A stretch of 39,361 bases of DNA, taken from positions 1 through 39,361 of the forward strand of contig DJPH01000064.1 of the NCBI GenBank assembly GCA_002439755.1, given 5' to 3'. The stretch is from Prevotellaceae bacterium UBA6417 (lineage in GTDB: Bacteria > Bacteroidota > Bacteroidia > Bacteroidales > Bacteroidaceae). A model generated the notes under the pieces. The model did not search any database and was not told the DNA's origin. It worked only from the letters and a program-made list of their open reading frames with translations. Of the stretch, positions 24,891-33,848 are shown one piece after another (position 1 is the stretch's first letter; each line of letters opens with the position of its first letter). The position numbers were made by a program, and so were the translations under genes.

Positions 24891-27014
24891 ATGAGTGCAA
24901 GTATCTTTATCGTCAAGAGGGACGGAAAACGCGAATCGTTTTCCATTGAAAAAATCAAGAATGCCATCAGAAAGGCTTTCCTGTCGGTGGGAAGTTATGC
25001 CACCGAAGAAGATCTCACAAGTATCCTGTCGCGTGTCGTTATCCAAAACGGTATGTCGGTTGAGGAAATTCAAAACCAGATAGAAATATCACTCATGTCG
25101 GAGCGTTATTTCAAAGTGGCCAAATCGTATATGCTCTATCGCCAAAAGCATACGGAAGATCGCGAGACCCGTGATCACTTGCAATTTCTGATAGATTATT
25201 GCGCTGCAGCCAATCCGGCAACGGGCAGCAAGTTTGACGCCAACGCCAATGTGGAGCAGAAGAACATTGCGACGCTAATCGGTGAGCTGCCAAAGAAGAG
25301 CTTCATTCGCCTTAACCGCCGTTTGCTGACTGACAGAATAAAGGAGATGTTTGGAAAGGAAACTGCTGACAAGTATCTGCGTTTGTTGCAGCATCATTTT
25401 ATTTATAAGAATGATGAAACCAATTTGGCCAACTATTGTGCCAGTATTACGATGTATCCATGGCTGCTATCAGGAACATTGTCTATTGGAGGCAACTCGA
25501 CGGCACCGACCAATCTGAAATCGTTTTGTGGAGGATTTGTCAACATGGTGTTCATTGTGTCAAGCATGCTTAGCGGTGCATGTGCCACCCCTGAATTTCT
25601 GATGTATCTCAATTATTTTATTGCCAGGGAGTATGGTGAGGACTATTATATGCATTCGGAAAAGATTGTTGATCTGTCAAAGAAACAACGTTCCATAGAC
25701 AAAATCATTACCGACTGTTTCGAACAAATCGTTTATTCTATCAATCAGCCGACCGGTGCGCGGAATTTTCAAGCCGTTTTCTGGAATATATCTTATTATG
25801 ACAAGTATTACTTCGAAAGTTTGTTTGGTGAGTTCAGATTTCCCGATGGCAGCAAGCCGCATTGGGAGTCATTGAGCTGGCTGCAAAAGCGGTTTATGAA
25901 ATGGTTTAATAAGGAAAGGACGAAGACTGTGCTAACATTTCCAGTGGAAACCATGGCTCTCCTTACTGAAAACGGTGATGCAAAGGATCAGGAGTATGGC
26001 GACTGGACAGCGCAGATGTATTCGGAAGGGCATTCGTTCTTTACTTATATGAGTGACAATGCCGATTCGTTGAGCAGCTGCTGCCGTTTGCGCAATGAAA
26101 TTCAAGACAACGGATTCAGTTACACATTAGGTGCCGGTGGGGTTTCGACCGGTTCAAAAAGTGTGCTCACTATTAATCTGAATCGCTGCATCCAGGAGGC
26201 AGCGCGCCGCAATGAACCCTATCTTGATTTTCTTGCCGATATTGTAGACCTTACTCATAAGGTGCAACTGGCCTATAATGAAAATTTGAAAGCTTTGGCA
26301 TCGAAAGGCATGTTGCCGCTGTTCGATGCCGGGTATATCAACATCAAGCGGCAGTATCTTACAATTGGTGTCAACGGTTTGGTAGAGGCTGCCGAGTTTT
26401 TAGGCATCCCCATCAATGACAATCCAAAATATACTGAATTTGTGCAAAGCGTATTGGGGCTTATAGAGAAATACAACAAACAATATCGTTCAAAGGACAT
26501 TTTGTTTAACTGTGAAATGATTCCTGCCGAAAATGTTGGAGTGAAACATGCCAAATGGGATAGCGAAGATGGATATAAGGTGGCCCGGAACTGTTACAAC
26601 AGCTATTTCTATGCTGTAGAAGATGAATCGCTCAACCTGATAGACAAATTCCGGCTGCATGGCCGCAAGTATATAGAGCATCTGACCGGTGGTTCGGCGC
26701 TTCATGCCAATTTGGAAGAGCATTTGAGCAAGCCGCAGTATCGTCAGTTGCTCCGAGTAGCGGCTGCGGAAGGTTGCAATTACTTTACGTTCAACATTCC
26801 TAATACCATATGCAACGATTGTGGGCACATTGACAAACGCTATCTGAAAGAGTGTCCCGAATGTCATAGCAAAAACATAGACTATATGACTCGCATCATC
26901 GGATATATGAAGCGCATCAGCAATTTCTCTTTGCCGCGGCAGTCTGAAGCTGCGAAGAGATATTATGCACCGGCCGGAAATGTCTTTGGACGCAACGAAA
27001 GAAGCAATGCTTAA
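24891..27014 (+). CDS. nrdD: Anaerobic ribonucleoside-triphosphate reductase (class III)
   Basis: NrdD reduces ribonucleotides to deoxyribonucleotides using an oxygen-sensitive glycyl radical. The 707-residue protein has an N-terminal ATP-cone (about 1-95, VKRDGKRESFSIEKIKNAI), the catalytic barrel with NLNRCIQEAARRNEPY and GVNGLVEAAEFLG, a C-terminal zinc site with Cys641, Cys644, Cys655 and Cys658, and the glycyl-radical loop RIIGYMKR with Gly671. The ATG at 24891 starts the ATP-cone correctly; a TTG at 24843 would add 16 residues. It is preceded by a cobalamin riboswitch and overlaps nrdG by 8 bp. Confidence 0.97.
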   Translation: MSASIFIVKRDGKRESFSIEKIKNAIRKAFLSVGSYATEEDLTSILSRVVIQNGMSVEEIQNQIEISLMSERYFKVAKSYMLYRQKHTEDRETRDHLQFLIDYCAAANPATGSKFDANANVEQKNIATLIGELPKKSFIRLNRRLLTDRIKEMFGKETADKYLRLLQHHFIYKNDETNLANYCASITMYPWLLSGTLSIGGNSTAPTNLKSFCGGFVNMVFIVSSMLSGACATPEFLMYLNYFIAREYGEDYYMHSEKIVDLSKKQRSIDKIITDCFEQIVYSINQPTGARNFQAVFWNISYYDKYYFESLFGEFRFPDGSKPHWESLSWLQKRFMKWFNKERTKTVLTFPVETMALLTENGDAKDQEYGDWTAQMYSEGHSFFTYMSDNADSLSSCCRLRNEIQDNGFSYTLGAGGVSTGSKSVLTINLNRCIQEAARRNEPYLDFLADIVDLTHKVQLAYNENLKALASKGMLPLFDAGYINIKRQYLTIGVNGLVEAAEFLGIPINDNPKYTEFVQSVLGLIEKYNKQYRSKDILFNCEMIPAENVGVKHAKWDSEDGYKVARNCYNSYFYAVEDESLNLIDKFRLHGRKYIEHLTGGSALHANLEEHLSKPQYRQLLRVAAAEGCNYFTFNIPNTICNDCGHIDKRYLKECPECHSKNIDYMTRIIGYMKRISNFSLPRQSEAAKRYYAPAGNVFGRNERSNA

Positions 27015-27474
27015 ATTCTATAACTACGACATAGTGTTTCAGGAAATACCCGACGAAACAACTTTGGCCGTCAATATCTGCAATTGCCCCAACCGCTGTA
27101 AGGGCTGTCACAGTCCCCATTTGTGGAAAGACGAAGGCATGCCATTGACAACCGATAGCATGGACCTGTTGATAAGGCAATATGAAGGTTTGATAACTTG
27201 TGTGTGTTTCATGGGTGGAGATGCCGAGCCCGAGCTTGTCAATCGTTTTGCTTCGTTCTTGCGAATTAACTATCCGGCGTTGAAGACTGCCTGGTATTCG
27301 GGATGCGATACGCTGTCGACGGCAATTGAGCAGAATAATTTTGATTTCATTAAGACCGGACATTACGAAGAGCGTTTAGGCGGACTGAAATCTTCGGAGA
27401 CAAATCAAAGGCTGTACAAGATTTTACCTGACGGTAGTCAAGAAGATATTACATCCATGTTTTGGAAACAATGA
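27007..27474 (+). CDS. nrdG: Anaerobic ribonucleotide reductase activating protein
   Basis: NrdG is the radical-SAM activase that installs the glycyl radical on NrdD. The 155-residue protein has CX3CX2C in NCPNRCKGC (Cys27, Cys31, Cys34), followed by HSPHLW and CVCFMGGDAEP (SAM contact region). I chose the ATG at 27007, inside the nrdD end, because MLKFYNYDIVFQEIPDE is the usual start in Bacteroidota; the frame is open further to 26965. The 8-bp overlap implies coupled translation with nrdD. Confidence 0.95.
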   Translation: MLKFYNYDIVFQEIPDETTLAVNICNCPNRCKGCHSPHLWKDEGMPLTTDSMDLLIRQYEGLITCVCFMGGDAEPELVNRFASFLRINYPALKTAWYSGCDTLSTAIEQNNFDFIKTGHYEERLGGLKSSETNQRLYKILPDGSQEDITSMFWKQ

Positions 27475-27484
27475 AAGAACAGGG

Positions 27485-27525
27485 CAACGCCGACAATCTC
27501 CACTATCGGTGTTGACCTTTTCTTT
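27485..27525 (+). terminator. Terminator after nrdG (first hairpin)
   Basis: CAACGCCGA (27485-27493) pairs with TCGGTGTTG (27506-27514), one wobble, 12-nt loop, followed by ACCTTTTCTTTT. Confidence 0.65.
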
Positions 27526-27537
27526 TCCTAAGCAGCA

Positions 27538-27597
27538 GAAAGGCAGGTGTCATTTTCTATGGATTAGGTTATGACACGCCTTTCTTGTTTTTCTTGC
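27538..27597 (+). terminator. Second terminator after nrdG
   Basis: GAAAGGCAGGTGTCAT (27538-27553) pairs with ATGACACGCCTTTC (27571-27584), leaving a two-base bulge, and is followed by TTGTTTTTCTTG. Two hairpins in a row isolate nrdDG from the fasciclin genes. Confidence 0.75.
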
Positions 27598-27628
27598 TTT
27601 CTTCATTGAAAAATCACCCCCCCCTTAC

Positions 27629-27659
27629 TTGCATGATTGAAATGTTCTCTGTACATTTG
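27629..27659 (+). promoter_or_regulatory. Promoter of the first fasciclin lipoprotein gene
   Basis: TTG at 27629-27631, a 20-bp spacer and TACATTTG at 27652-27659. An eight-C run (27617-27624 region) lies just upstream. Confidence 0.7.
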
Positions 27660-27705
27660 CAAGCGAAAGTAGAAATGAAGCATAAATTTAAAACATAACA
27701 AACTG

Positions 27706-29754
27706 ATGAAAATCAAAAGACTCTTTATTGTTGCATTAGGCCTGTTGGCTTTAATGACAAGCTGCCGCGACGAAGTGGACGATAGTGATTTGTATACATT
27801 CACAGGAAAAACGGCTTATGGATTCCTTGCCGATTCAAAGGATTTTAGCGATTTTGCTTACATCCTGTCAAAGGTGAAGCTTAGTGAAAAATCAACATCT
27901 ACAATTTCTGAATTGCTTTCGGCGCGGGGCAACTACACGGTTTTTGCACCATCGAATGAAGCTATCGCTTTTTATTTGGATTCAATTTACAATACCAAAG
28001 GATACGACATTACGCAAATACCCGATTCAACCGCAGAGTCTATAGCCAAGAACAGCATTATCGATAACAAGGACGGCAATGCCTATCTTTCCACAGACTT
28101 TGTAGTGGGAGCGTTGGGAACCACCAATATGAACAGCCGTTATATTCAAATTGATTATGCCAACGCGGTGGATGGAAAATTGATAACCCGTGTAAATACC
28201 AATTCAAAGATAATTACTCCCGACAACGAAGTTTATAATGGTGTTGTCCATACCATCGATCATGTCATTGACATGAGCAGTTCTACGTTGCCCGATCTTA
28301 TCAAAAGAACAGACAATCTGCGCATATTCGCAAAATTATTGGAACTGACGGGGTGGGCCGACTCTATGCTTGAATATATCGACCGTTATTACGAAGAAAA
28401 TCATCCTCTAATGGGTAATGTAGACAAGGGCGGTGGTTATGCCGAAGGTGAAATGGCACCTACTCCCGAGCACCGTTTCATAGGATATACGGCTTTTGTG
28501 GAACCCGACAGCGTGTTTGAAGCACAATGGGGTATTCCTGCGCCAAAGATCGTAGGTGGAAATGTCGAGAATTATGATGAAATTATCTCGGAAGTCATTG
28601 AAAAATGCAAAGAAGCCTATCCTAATGCAACGAGCGAGGACCTTAAGAGTCAGGACAACGCAGTCAACCAGTTTGTATCATATCATCTGTTGCCTATGCG
28701 TATCATATTTAATAAACTTGTTGTTCACAAGACCGAAATTGGATATGCATGGAAGAGTCCGGAAAATCTCACTATAGATTGCTGGGAATACTATGAGACG
28801 ATGGGTAAACCACGCCGTTTGCTCAAGCTGACCGAAGGCTCACAAACCGAAGGCAAACGCATCAACCGTCATGCCACGTATGACAATGGGTTCTATGGCA
28901 ACTATCGCGAAACATCGTGTGACAGGAAAGGCGCACGAGTTTACGAAAGCAACGGAAACTTGGTGACAAATGCGCTTAACGGTTTCTATTACCCCATCGA
29001 CGAAGTGCTGGTCTATGATGATGATGTTCCCAACAAGGTTTTGAACGAACGCCTGCGTTTTGACTTTTCGGCCATTTGTCCCGATTTGATGACCAACGGT
29101 ATCCGCCAAATGAATCAAGACGATCCTTGGATACCCATTCCTCAAGGTTACCTGAAGAACTGGTGGTATACTGAAGACACCTATTGGCGTTATGCTCCTT
29201 ATTACAATACAAGCATCGACAATTATCAATGTGATGAGATCAATATCCTTGGGCAATACGACTTCATTTTCAAGTTGCCGCCGGTACCTTATGCAGGAAC
29301 ATGGGAGTTCCGCATCTGTGCTCCTGAAGTACAACACTTCGGAATGTTCCAGCCCTACATAGGAACTGACCGCAACAATTTGTCCCCGATTGGATTGCCG
29401 CTTGACTTCCGCTTGCCTTCGAGCAATCCCACCATAGGCTGGAAAGCCGATACCAATGATTTGGATGAAAACAGGGAAATAGACAAGGATATGCGCAATC
29501 ATGGTTACATGAAAAACATCATGCACGACGGGCATACCAGCGGAAGTGCTGTGAGCTTGCCATTGCGTGCCGTACAGGGAGATTATATCAGGTTGAGAAA
29601 AATATTGTGGAGCGGATATATGTCACCCGATGAAACCTACTATGTGCGTTTCAAGTCTGTATTGGAAAACACCCGTACCTGCTGTATGCTTGACTTCTTT
29701 GAAATAGTTCCGAAGTCAGTCTACAACGGAGCTACTGAGGAAGATCCATGGTAA
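27706..29754 (+). CDS. Fasciclin-domain lipoprotein, copy 1
   Basis: The 682-residue protein has a lipoprotein signal peptide with Cys20 (LMTSC) and a FAS1/fasciclin region (about 30-200), with SELLSARGNYTVFAPSNEAI and NGVVHTIDHVI as the two characteristic blocks. A long C-terminal part follows (about 230-682), rich in aromatic and acidic residues, which I do not recognise. Fasciclin domains mediate adhesion or surface interactions. It is paralogous along its whole length to the next gene (about three quarters identical by eye). Each copy has its own promoter and hairpin, so this is a duplicated gene and not a bicistron. No SusC/D-type partner is present in the window. Confidence 0.85.
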   Translation: MKIKRLFIVALGLLALMTSCRDEVDDSDLYTFTGKTAYGFLADSKDFSDFAYILSKVKLSEKSTSTISELLSARGNYTVFAPSNEAIAFYLDSIYNTKGYDITQIPDSTAESIAKNSIIDNKDGNAYLSTDFVVGALGTTNMNSRYIQIDYANAVDGKLITRVNTNSKIITPDNEVYNGVVHTIDHVIDMSSSTLPDLIKRTDNLRIFAKLLELTGWADSMLEYIDRYYEENHPLMGNVDKGGGYAEGEMAPTPEHRFIGYTAFVEPDSVFEAQWGIPAPKIVGGNVENYDEIISEVIEKCKEAYPNATSEDLKSQDNAVNQFVSYHLLPMRIIFNKLVVHKTEIGYAWKSPENLTIDCWEYYETMGKPRRLLKLTEGSQTEGKRINRHATYDNGFYGNYRETSCDRKGARVYESNGNLVTNALNGFYYPIDEVLVYDDDVPNKVLNERLRFDFSAICPDLMTNGIRQMNQDDPWIPIPQGYLKNWWYTEDTYWRYAPYYNTSIDNYQCDEINILGQYDFIFKLPPVPYAGTWEFRICAPEVQHFGMFQPYIGTDRNNLSPIGLPLDFRLPSSNPTIGWKADTNDLDENREIDKDMRNHGYMKNIMHDGHTSGSAVSLPLRAVQGDYIRLRKILWSGYMSPDETYYVRFKSVLENTRTCCMLDFFEIVPKSVYNGATEEDPW

Positions 29755-29774
29755 TTCCTCTATCAGCATGAGCT

Positions 29775-29812
29775 AAGGGGTATGCCGGAACGAAGAGGCA
29801 TACCCCTTTGTT
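29775..29812 (+). terminator. Terminator between the fasciclin genes
   Basis: A perfect 12-bp stem AAGGGGTATGCC (29775-29786) with GGCATACCCCTT (29797-29808), 10-nt loop, followed by TGTTGT. Confidence 0.75.
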
Positions 29813-29870
29813 GTATCCGTTAAAAAATGCGAATATTGATGGCCTGTCATGAATTAGTTTGATTATGACT

Positions 29871-29900
29871 TTTGAACTGCTGACGTTTTTTGTACATTTG
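29871..29900 (+). promoter_or_regulatory. Promoter of the second fasciclin lipoprotein gene
   Basis: TTTG at 29871-29874, an 18-bp spacer and TACATTTG at 29893-29900, the same -7 octamer as copy 1. Confidence 0.65.
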
Positions 29901-29943
29901 TGTGCGATTACATGACTTGAATAACATTTAGCACATATAATAT

Positions 29944-31986
29944 ATGACATTCAAAAGCTTTATTTCTGCCGCCTTGATTGTGTTGTCCTTATCGGCTTGC
30001 AAAGACCAGGTTGATGATAGCGATTTGTACACATTTACAGGCGAAACAGCCTACAGCTTCCTTAAGGATTCTGAGGATTATTCCGACTATGCTTACATCT
30101 TGTCAAAGGTGAAATTGAGCAAGCGTTCTACATCGACTGTTGCCGAATTGCTTTCAGCACGAGGCAACTACACGGTCTTTGCGCCCAACAACAAGGCCAT
30201 AGAATCCTACTTGGATTCCATCTATGGAGTAACGGGTTATGATATTACACAGATTCCCGATTCGACAGCCGAGTTTATTGCCAAGAACAGTATTATCGAC
30301 AATGGCGACAACGAGGCCTATCTGTCGACCGATTTCGTGGTAGGTGCATTGAGTACAACGAATATGAATAACCGATACATCCAGATCAATTACGGCAACG
30401 ATGAAAATGGCTCGCTGATTACCCGTGTCAATAATAAATCGAAAATCATAGTGCCGGATAACGAAGTATATAATGGTGTGGTGCATACGATAGATCATGT
30501 TGTTGATATGAGTGCATCCTCACTTCCCGACTTGATTAAGAATACCGATAACCTCAGTATTTTCTCCAAACTGTTGGAACTGACAGGATGGGCTGATTCC
30601 ATGGTGGAATACTTAGACGAGTATTATGAATACAACCATCCCGAATTCGGCTCCATTGACCCGGGTAATACATCGGGTGGCGAAGTCGGTCCCAGTCCAG
30701 AGCACCGTTTTATCGGTTATACGGCTTTTGTCGAAACCGATAGCCTGTTTGAAGCTCAATGGAATATACCTGCTCCGATTGTCAATGCCGGAAAAGTCGA
30801 GAATTATGATGAAATCATCGATGCCGTGAAAGCAAAGTGCCAGGAAGCTTATCCGCAAGCAACGGCCGAAGACATGAAGAGCCAGGACAACGCTGTCAAC
30901 CAGTTCGTTTCATATCACTTGTTGCCCATGCGAATTATCTACAATAAACTCGTCATTCATAAGAATGAGATGGGATATGCATGGAAATCGCCTGAAGTAC
31001 TGACAATTAACTGCTGGGAGTATTACGAAACAATGGGCATGCCCCGTCGTCTGATAAAACTGACTGAAGGCTCACAGACCGAAGGCAAGCGCATCAATCG
31101 CTATTCACAATACGAAAATGGATTCTATGACAGCTATCGTGAAAAGCCCACTCACCGTCCCGGTGCTTTGATTTATGAGAGCAACGGAACCAGGACAACA
31201 AACGCTCTCAACGGCTTCTACTATCCCGTCAGTGAAATTCTTGTCTATGACAATGAAGTTCCACAAAAAGTGCTGAACGAACGTTTGCGTTTTGACTTTG
31301 CAGCCATTTGTCCCGACTTGATGACCAACGGCCAGCGCCAGGTTGACGATACGGATTGGAGATTCATTCCCCAAGGCTATTTGAAGAATTGGTGGTATAC
31401 CGAAGATACCTATTGGAGATATGTGCCATATTGGAATGGCGGTAACGACAATCTGCAATGCGACGAAATCAACATCCTGGGTCAGTACGACTTGACATTC
31501 AAGTTGCCGCCTGTACCCTATGAAGGTACATGGGAATTCCGTATCTGTGCACCTGAAATTCAGCACTTCGGTATGTTCCAGGTTTATCTTGGTACAGATC
31601 GTCAGAACCTGCCTCCTATCGGTCTGCCTCTTGATTTCCGTTTGCCATCAAGCAATCCCACTATCGGATGGCGTGCAGATACCAATGATTTGGATGAAAA
31701 CAGGGAAATCGACAAAGACATGCGCAATCATGGATATATGAAAAATTGTATGCACAACGGACGTCCCAACGGAGGATCAGCCGTGACATTGCCCATGCGT
31801 GCCGCTCAAGGTGACTATATACGTCTTCGTAAAATTCTTTGGAGTGGCAACATGTCGCCCAACGAAACCTATTATGTACGCATCAAGTCAGTGCTCGAAA
31901 ATACACGTACTTGCTGTATGCTCGACTACTTTGAGCTGGTACCCAAGTACATCTACAACGGACCGCTGCCCGAGGATCCATGGTGA
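29944..31986 (+). CDS. Fasciclin-domain lipoprotein, copy 2
   Basis: The 680-residue paralog of the preceding gene has the same layout: lipobox Cys19 (LSLSAC), then VDDSDLYTFTGETAYSFL, the fasciclin region with ELLSARGNYTVFAPNNKAI and NGVVHTIDHVV, and the same aromatic-rich C-terminal half ending LPEDPW (copy 1 ends TEEDPW). Conservation is strongest in the C-terminal half, including GTWEFRICAPE and SSNPTIGW. Differences cluster in the linker at about 235-255 (NHPEFGSIDPGNTSGGEVG versus NHPLMGNVDKGGGYAEGEM). The substrate or partner is unknown. Confidence 0.85.
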   Translation: MTFKSFISAALIVLSLSACKDQVDDSDLYTFTGETAYSFLKDSEDYSDYAYILSKVKLSKRSTSTVAELLSARGNYTVFAPNNKAIESYLDSIYGVTGYDITQIPDSTAEFIAKNSIIDNGDNEAYLSTDFVVGALSTTNMNNRYIQINYGNDENGSLITRVNNKSKIIVPDNEVYNGVVHTIDHVVDMSASSLPDLIKNTDNLSIFSKLLELTGWADSMVEYLDEYYEYNHPEFGSIDPGNTSGGEVGPSPEHRFIGYTAFVETDSLFEAQWNIPAPIVNAGKVENYDEIIDAVKAKCQEAYPQATAEDMKSQDNAVNQFVSYHLLPMRIIYNKLVIHKNEMGYAWKSPEVLTINCWEYYETMGMPRRLIKLTEGSQTEGKRINRYSQYENGFYDSYREKPTHRPGALIYESNGTRTTNALNGFYYPVSEILVYDNEVPQKVLNERLRFDFAAICPDLMTNGQRQVDDTDWRFIPQGYLKNWWYTEDTYWRYVPYWNGGNDNLQCDEINILGQYDLTFKLPPVPYEGTWEFRICAPEIQHFGMFQVYLGTDRQNLPPIGLPLDFRLPSSNPTIGWRADTNDLDENREIDKDMRNHGYMKNCMHNGRPNGGSAVTLPMRAAQGDYIRLRKILWSGNMSPNETYYVRIKSVLENTRTCCMLDYFELVPKYIYNGPLPEDPW

Positions 31987-31999
31987 TCAAATGCAATAT

Positions 32000-32062
32000 G
32001 GTCTACATAAAAACGGCGTCGGTTCATTATGCCGACGCCGTTTTTATGTAGACCGTTTTTTT
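32000..32062 (+). terminator. Very strong terminator with a perfect 23-bp stem
   Basis: Positions 32000-32022 pair with 32032-32054 without mismatch around a 9-nt loop (TTCATTATG), followed by GTTTTTTTA. The stem contains a GC-rich apical half and an A/T-rich lower half and is long for a terminator. Confidence 0.9.
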
Positions 32063-32602
32063 ATTTCATCGTTTTGCAGCCTTGACGGCTCAAAATCGTT
32101 TGTCTGCTGCGGTTCGTTTCAGCAAGAGTCAGTATAAGTCCTGTTTTTCCCTCCTGCTGCGGTTGCAATTTTATGTCAGGCAATTGTGGTCAGAGCCATC
32201 AAGAACAAGAACTGAAATGCATGAAATGGAACTTTGCAATCACTCACATTATATCTCGGAAAAGGCGATATGCCATTACGCACATTCCCGGATAGAATGT
32301 GGCAGCCTCTCATATAGTATGTTGGAGCTTCCCAGATTGTATGTGACGAGCTCTCGGATAGAATGTTGTCTTTTCCTGATTTTAATAGACGGTTTTTATA
32401 TGTATAAGCTGATTCAATAGACATTCCTTGGAATTGCCTCCTGAAGATGTTGTTGCATCCGCAAATGGCTACTGAAAAGATAGACAGGCTTTCGGGTTAC
32501 TCCCTATAGTCCGTAATTTTGTTTGTAAAGTTACGAACTATCATGGAAAAGCGACCAAAAACAGTGTGAAACGGAAGGTGGTATGTAAAATGGAGAAATT
32601 TC
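32063..32602. other. Intergenic region between converging transcripts
   Basis: Open frames here (for example 32082-32420 on the plus strand) have no recognisable protein character and cross the repeat at 32289-32376. Apart from that array I see no feature. The region between the terminator (32603-32647) and the LRR stop is also non-coding. Confidence 0.5.
32289..32376. repeat. Degenerate 22-bp tandem repeats, 4 units
   Basis: Units start at 32289, 32311, 32333 and 32355: CGGATAGAATGTGGCAGCCTCT-type, with GATAGAATGT, TATAGTATGT and GATTGTATGT as the shared core and an alternating CTCT/TTCC end. Units 1 and 3 and units 2 and 4 share ends, suggesting a 44-bp higher-order unit. Upstream sequence from about 32266 may hold a decayed fifth copy. 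Function unknown. Confidence 0.65.
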
Positions 32603-32647
32603 AAATAAAAACGATTCATATACATTCTATATGAATCGTTTTTATTT
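32603..32647. terminator. Perfect 20-bp inverted repeat, terminator of the C25/S74/LRR operon
   Basis: Positions 32603-32622 pair perfectly with 32628-32647 around loop CATTC. The stem is A/T-rich at the base, giving U-runs in both directions. It lies 96 nt beyond the LRR stop codon on the minus strand and can also stop readthrough from the fasciclin gene. Confidence 0.85.
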
Positions 32648-32742
32648 TACGCAGGTCCCTGCTTTCTGGGAATTAGGAAATGTCTACCTTTGCGTTGCTG
32701 CCCAAAAGTTTGCCGGATGTAACGCTTCTTTTTTTCAGTGAT

Positions 32743-33807
32743 TTATCTTTTCCAGACTTTCCGTGTGCTTCCGTCATTCATTTTCAGGATGCTGATTCCG
32801 GGGGCAGCTTTCGCCTGCTTGCGACCTTGCAGGTCATAGCGGCTGATGACTTTTATGTTTTGTTCGGTAAAGTTTTTATTAATGCCTGTCAGATCGGATT
32901 CTACGATGTTCAGTTTGCTCCAACCGCGTGCAGCTTTATAAGAAGCAGCACTGCCTTTCGGTACGTATACGGTGCAATTTTCGTCAATGTCATTGAAGCT
33001 GTCTTCGGCCGTTTCGGGGGCTGTCGGTGATAGGGAATAGATTTTTCCCAGATTTTGGCATAGGGCAAAGGCATATTCATTGATGCTTTTCAGATTAGCC
33101 GGCAGGTAGATGACCCGAATGCTGTTGATGCCAAAGAAAGCTTTGGCTCCGATTTGCCGGACAGAAGCCATTGAGACTTTCTCCAGCTTGGGGCAATAAA
33201 CAAAAGTGCTATCGCCAATTTCGGTTACCGATGGCATATTGACTTCTTTTAGGTTGTCTAAATTACCAAAGGTAAAGACACCGACTTTGGTAATGCTTTT
33301 GGGCAGGTCTATCTTTTCCAGTGATGTGCAAAACTCGAAGGTGCCATACCCTAATTCAGGGACTTCAGGGAATTCTACTTTTTTCAGATTGGAACAAAAA
33401 GAAAATAAAAAAAGCCCTGTTTTCTTTGCTGATTTTGGGAGGGAAATGCTGACCAGGTTACTACATTCGGTAAACATTTCGTCTCCCAACACATTGTCTT
33501 GCGTATATAGGTCGCCAAACGAATTCTTGCCATATTTTTCACCGCCGCTTACGATATTGGCTTCTGAAATATCAAGATACCGGAGACTTCCTTGCACCGT
33601 ACGGTCTGCACCGCACATTTTGCGTAGCAACACTATGTCACTGCCGTTCAAGTTGCCGGTCAGCTTCAAGTCTTCTACATTCCCAACTTCCTCATCTGTC
33701 AACAGTTCCGCCAATGTTCCGGCTTCTGACACATTGACCACTTTTTGTCCTGCATAAGTCATGCTGCATATAAACAGGCTGACAACTGATAATAAAATAC
33801 GATACAT
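32743..33807 (-). CDS. BspA-like leucine-rich-repeat surface protein
   Basis: The 354-residue protein has a signal peptide (MYRILLSVVSLFICSMTYA), then about eight LRR_5/BspA-type repeats (about 100-275) of the form CSNLKKVEFPEVPELGYGTFEFCTS-like units with F/L-x-x-C spacing (SFCSNL, EFCTSL, VYCPKL, ALCQNL). A linker YVPKGSAASYKAARGWS follows, then a C-terminal tail SRYDLQGRKQ ... GISILKMNDGSTRKVWKR, which looks like a shortened type IX sorting tail. BspA-type repeats mediate adhesion in Bacteroides, Tannerella and Prevotella. It is the last gene of the right-end operon, 41 bp after the 312-residue protein. Confidence 0.88.
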   Translation of the reverse strand: MYRILLSVVSLFICSMTYAGQKVVNVSEAGTLAELLTDEEVGNVEDLKLTGNLNGSDIVLLRKMCGADRTVQGSLRYLDISEANIVSGGEKYGKNSFGDLYTQDNVLGDEMFTECSNLVSISLPKSAKKTGLFLFSFCSNLKKVEFPEVPELGYGTFEFCTSLEKIDLPKSITKVGVFTFGNLDNLKEVNMPSVTEIGDSTFVYCPKLEKVSMASVRQIGAKAFFGINSIRVIYLPANLKSINEYAFALCQNLGKIYSLSPTAPETAEDSFNDIDENCTVYVPKGSAASYKAARGWSKLNIVESDLTGINKNFTEQNIKVISRYDLQGRKQAKAAPGISILKMNDGSTRKVWKR

Positions 33808-33848
33808 AATATATAGGGTTTAAAAATAACGCTATTGAATGATACTTC

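Noticed and set aside
32082..32424. Open frames on both strands between the fasciclin and LRR genes
   Set aside because: They cross the degenerate repeat, have no recognisable domain or signal peptide and no promoter at a useful distance.
32685..32692. Plus-strand TACCTTTG with TTT 19 bp upstream, possible antisense promoter into the LRR gene
   Set aside because: No coding frame with plausible product follows. The octamer is common by chance in this AT-rich DNA; noted but not called.
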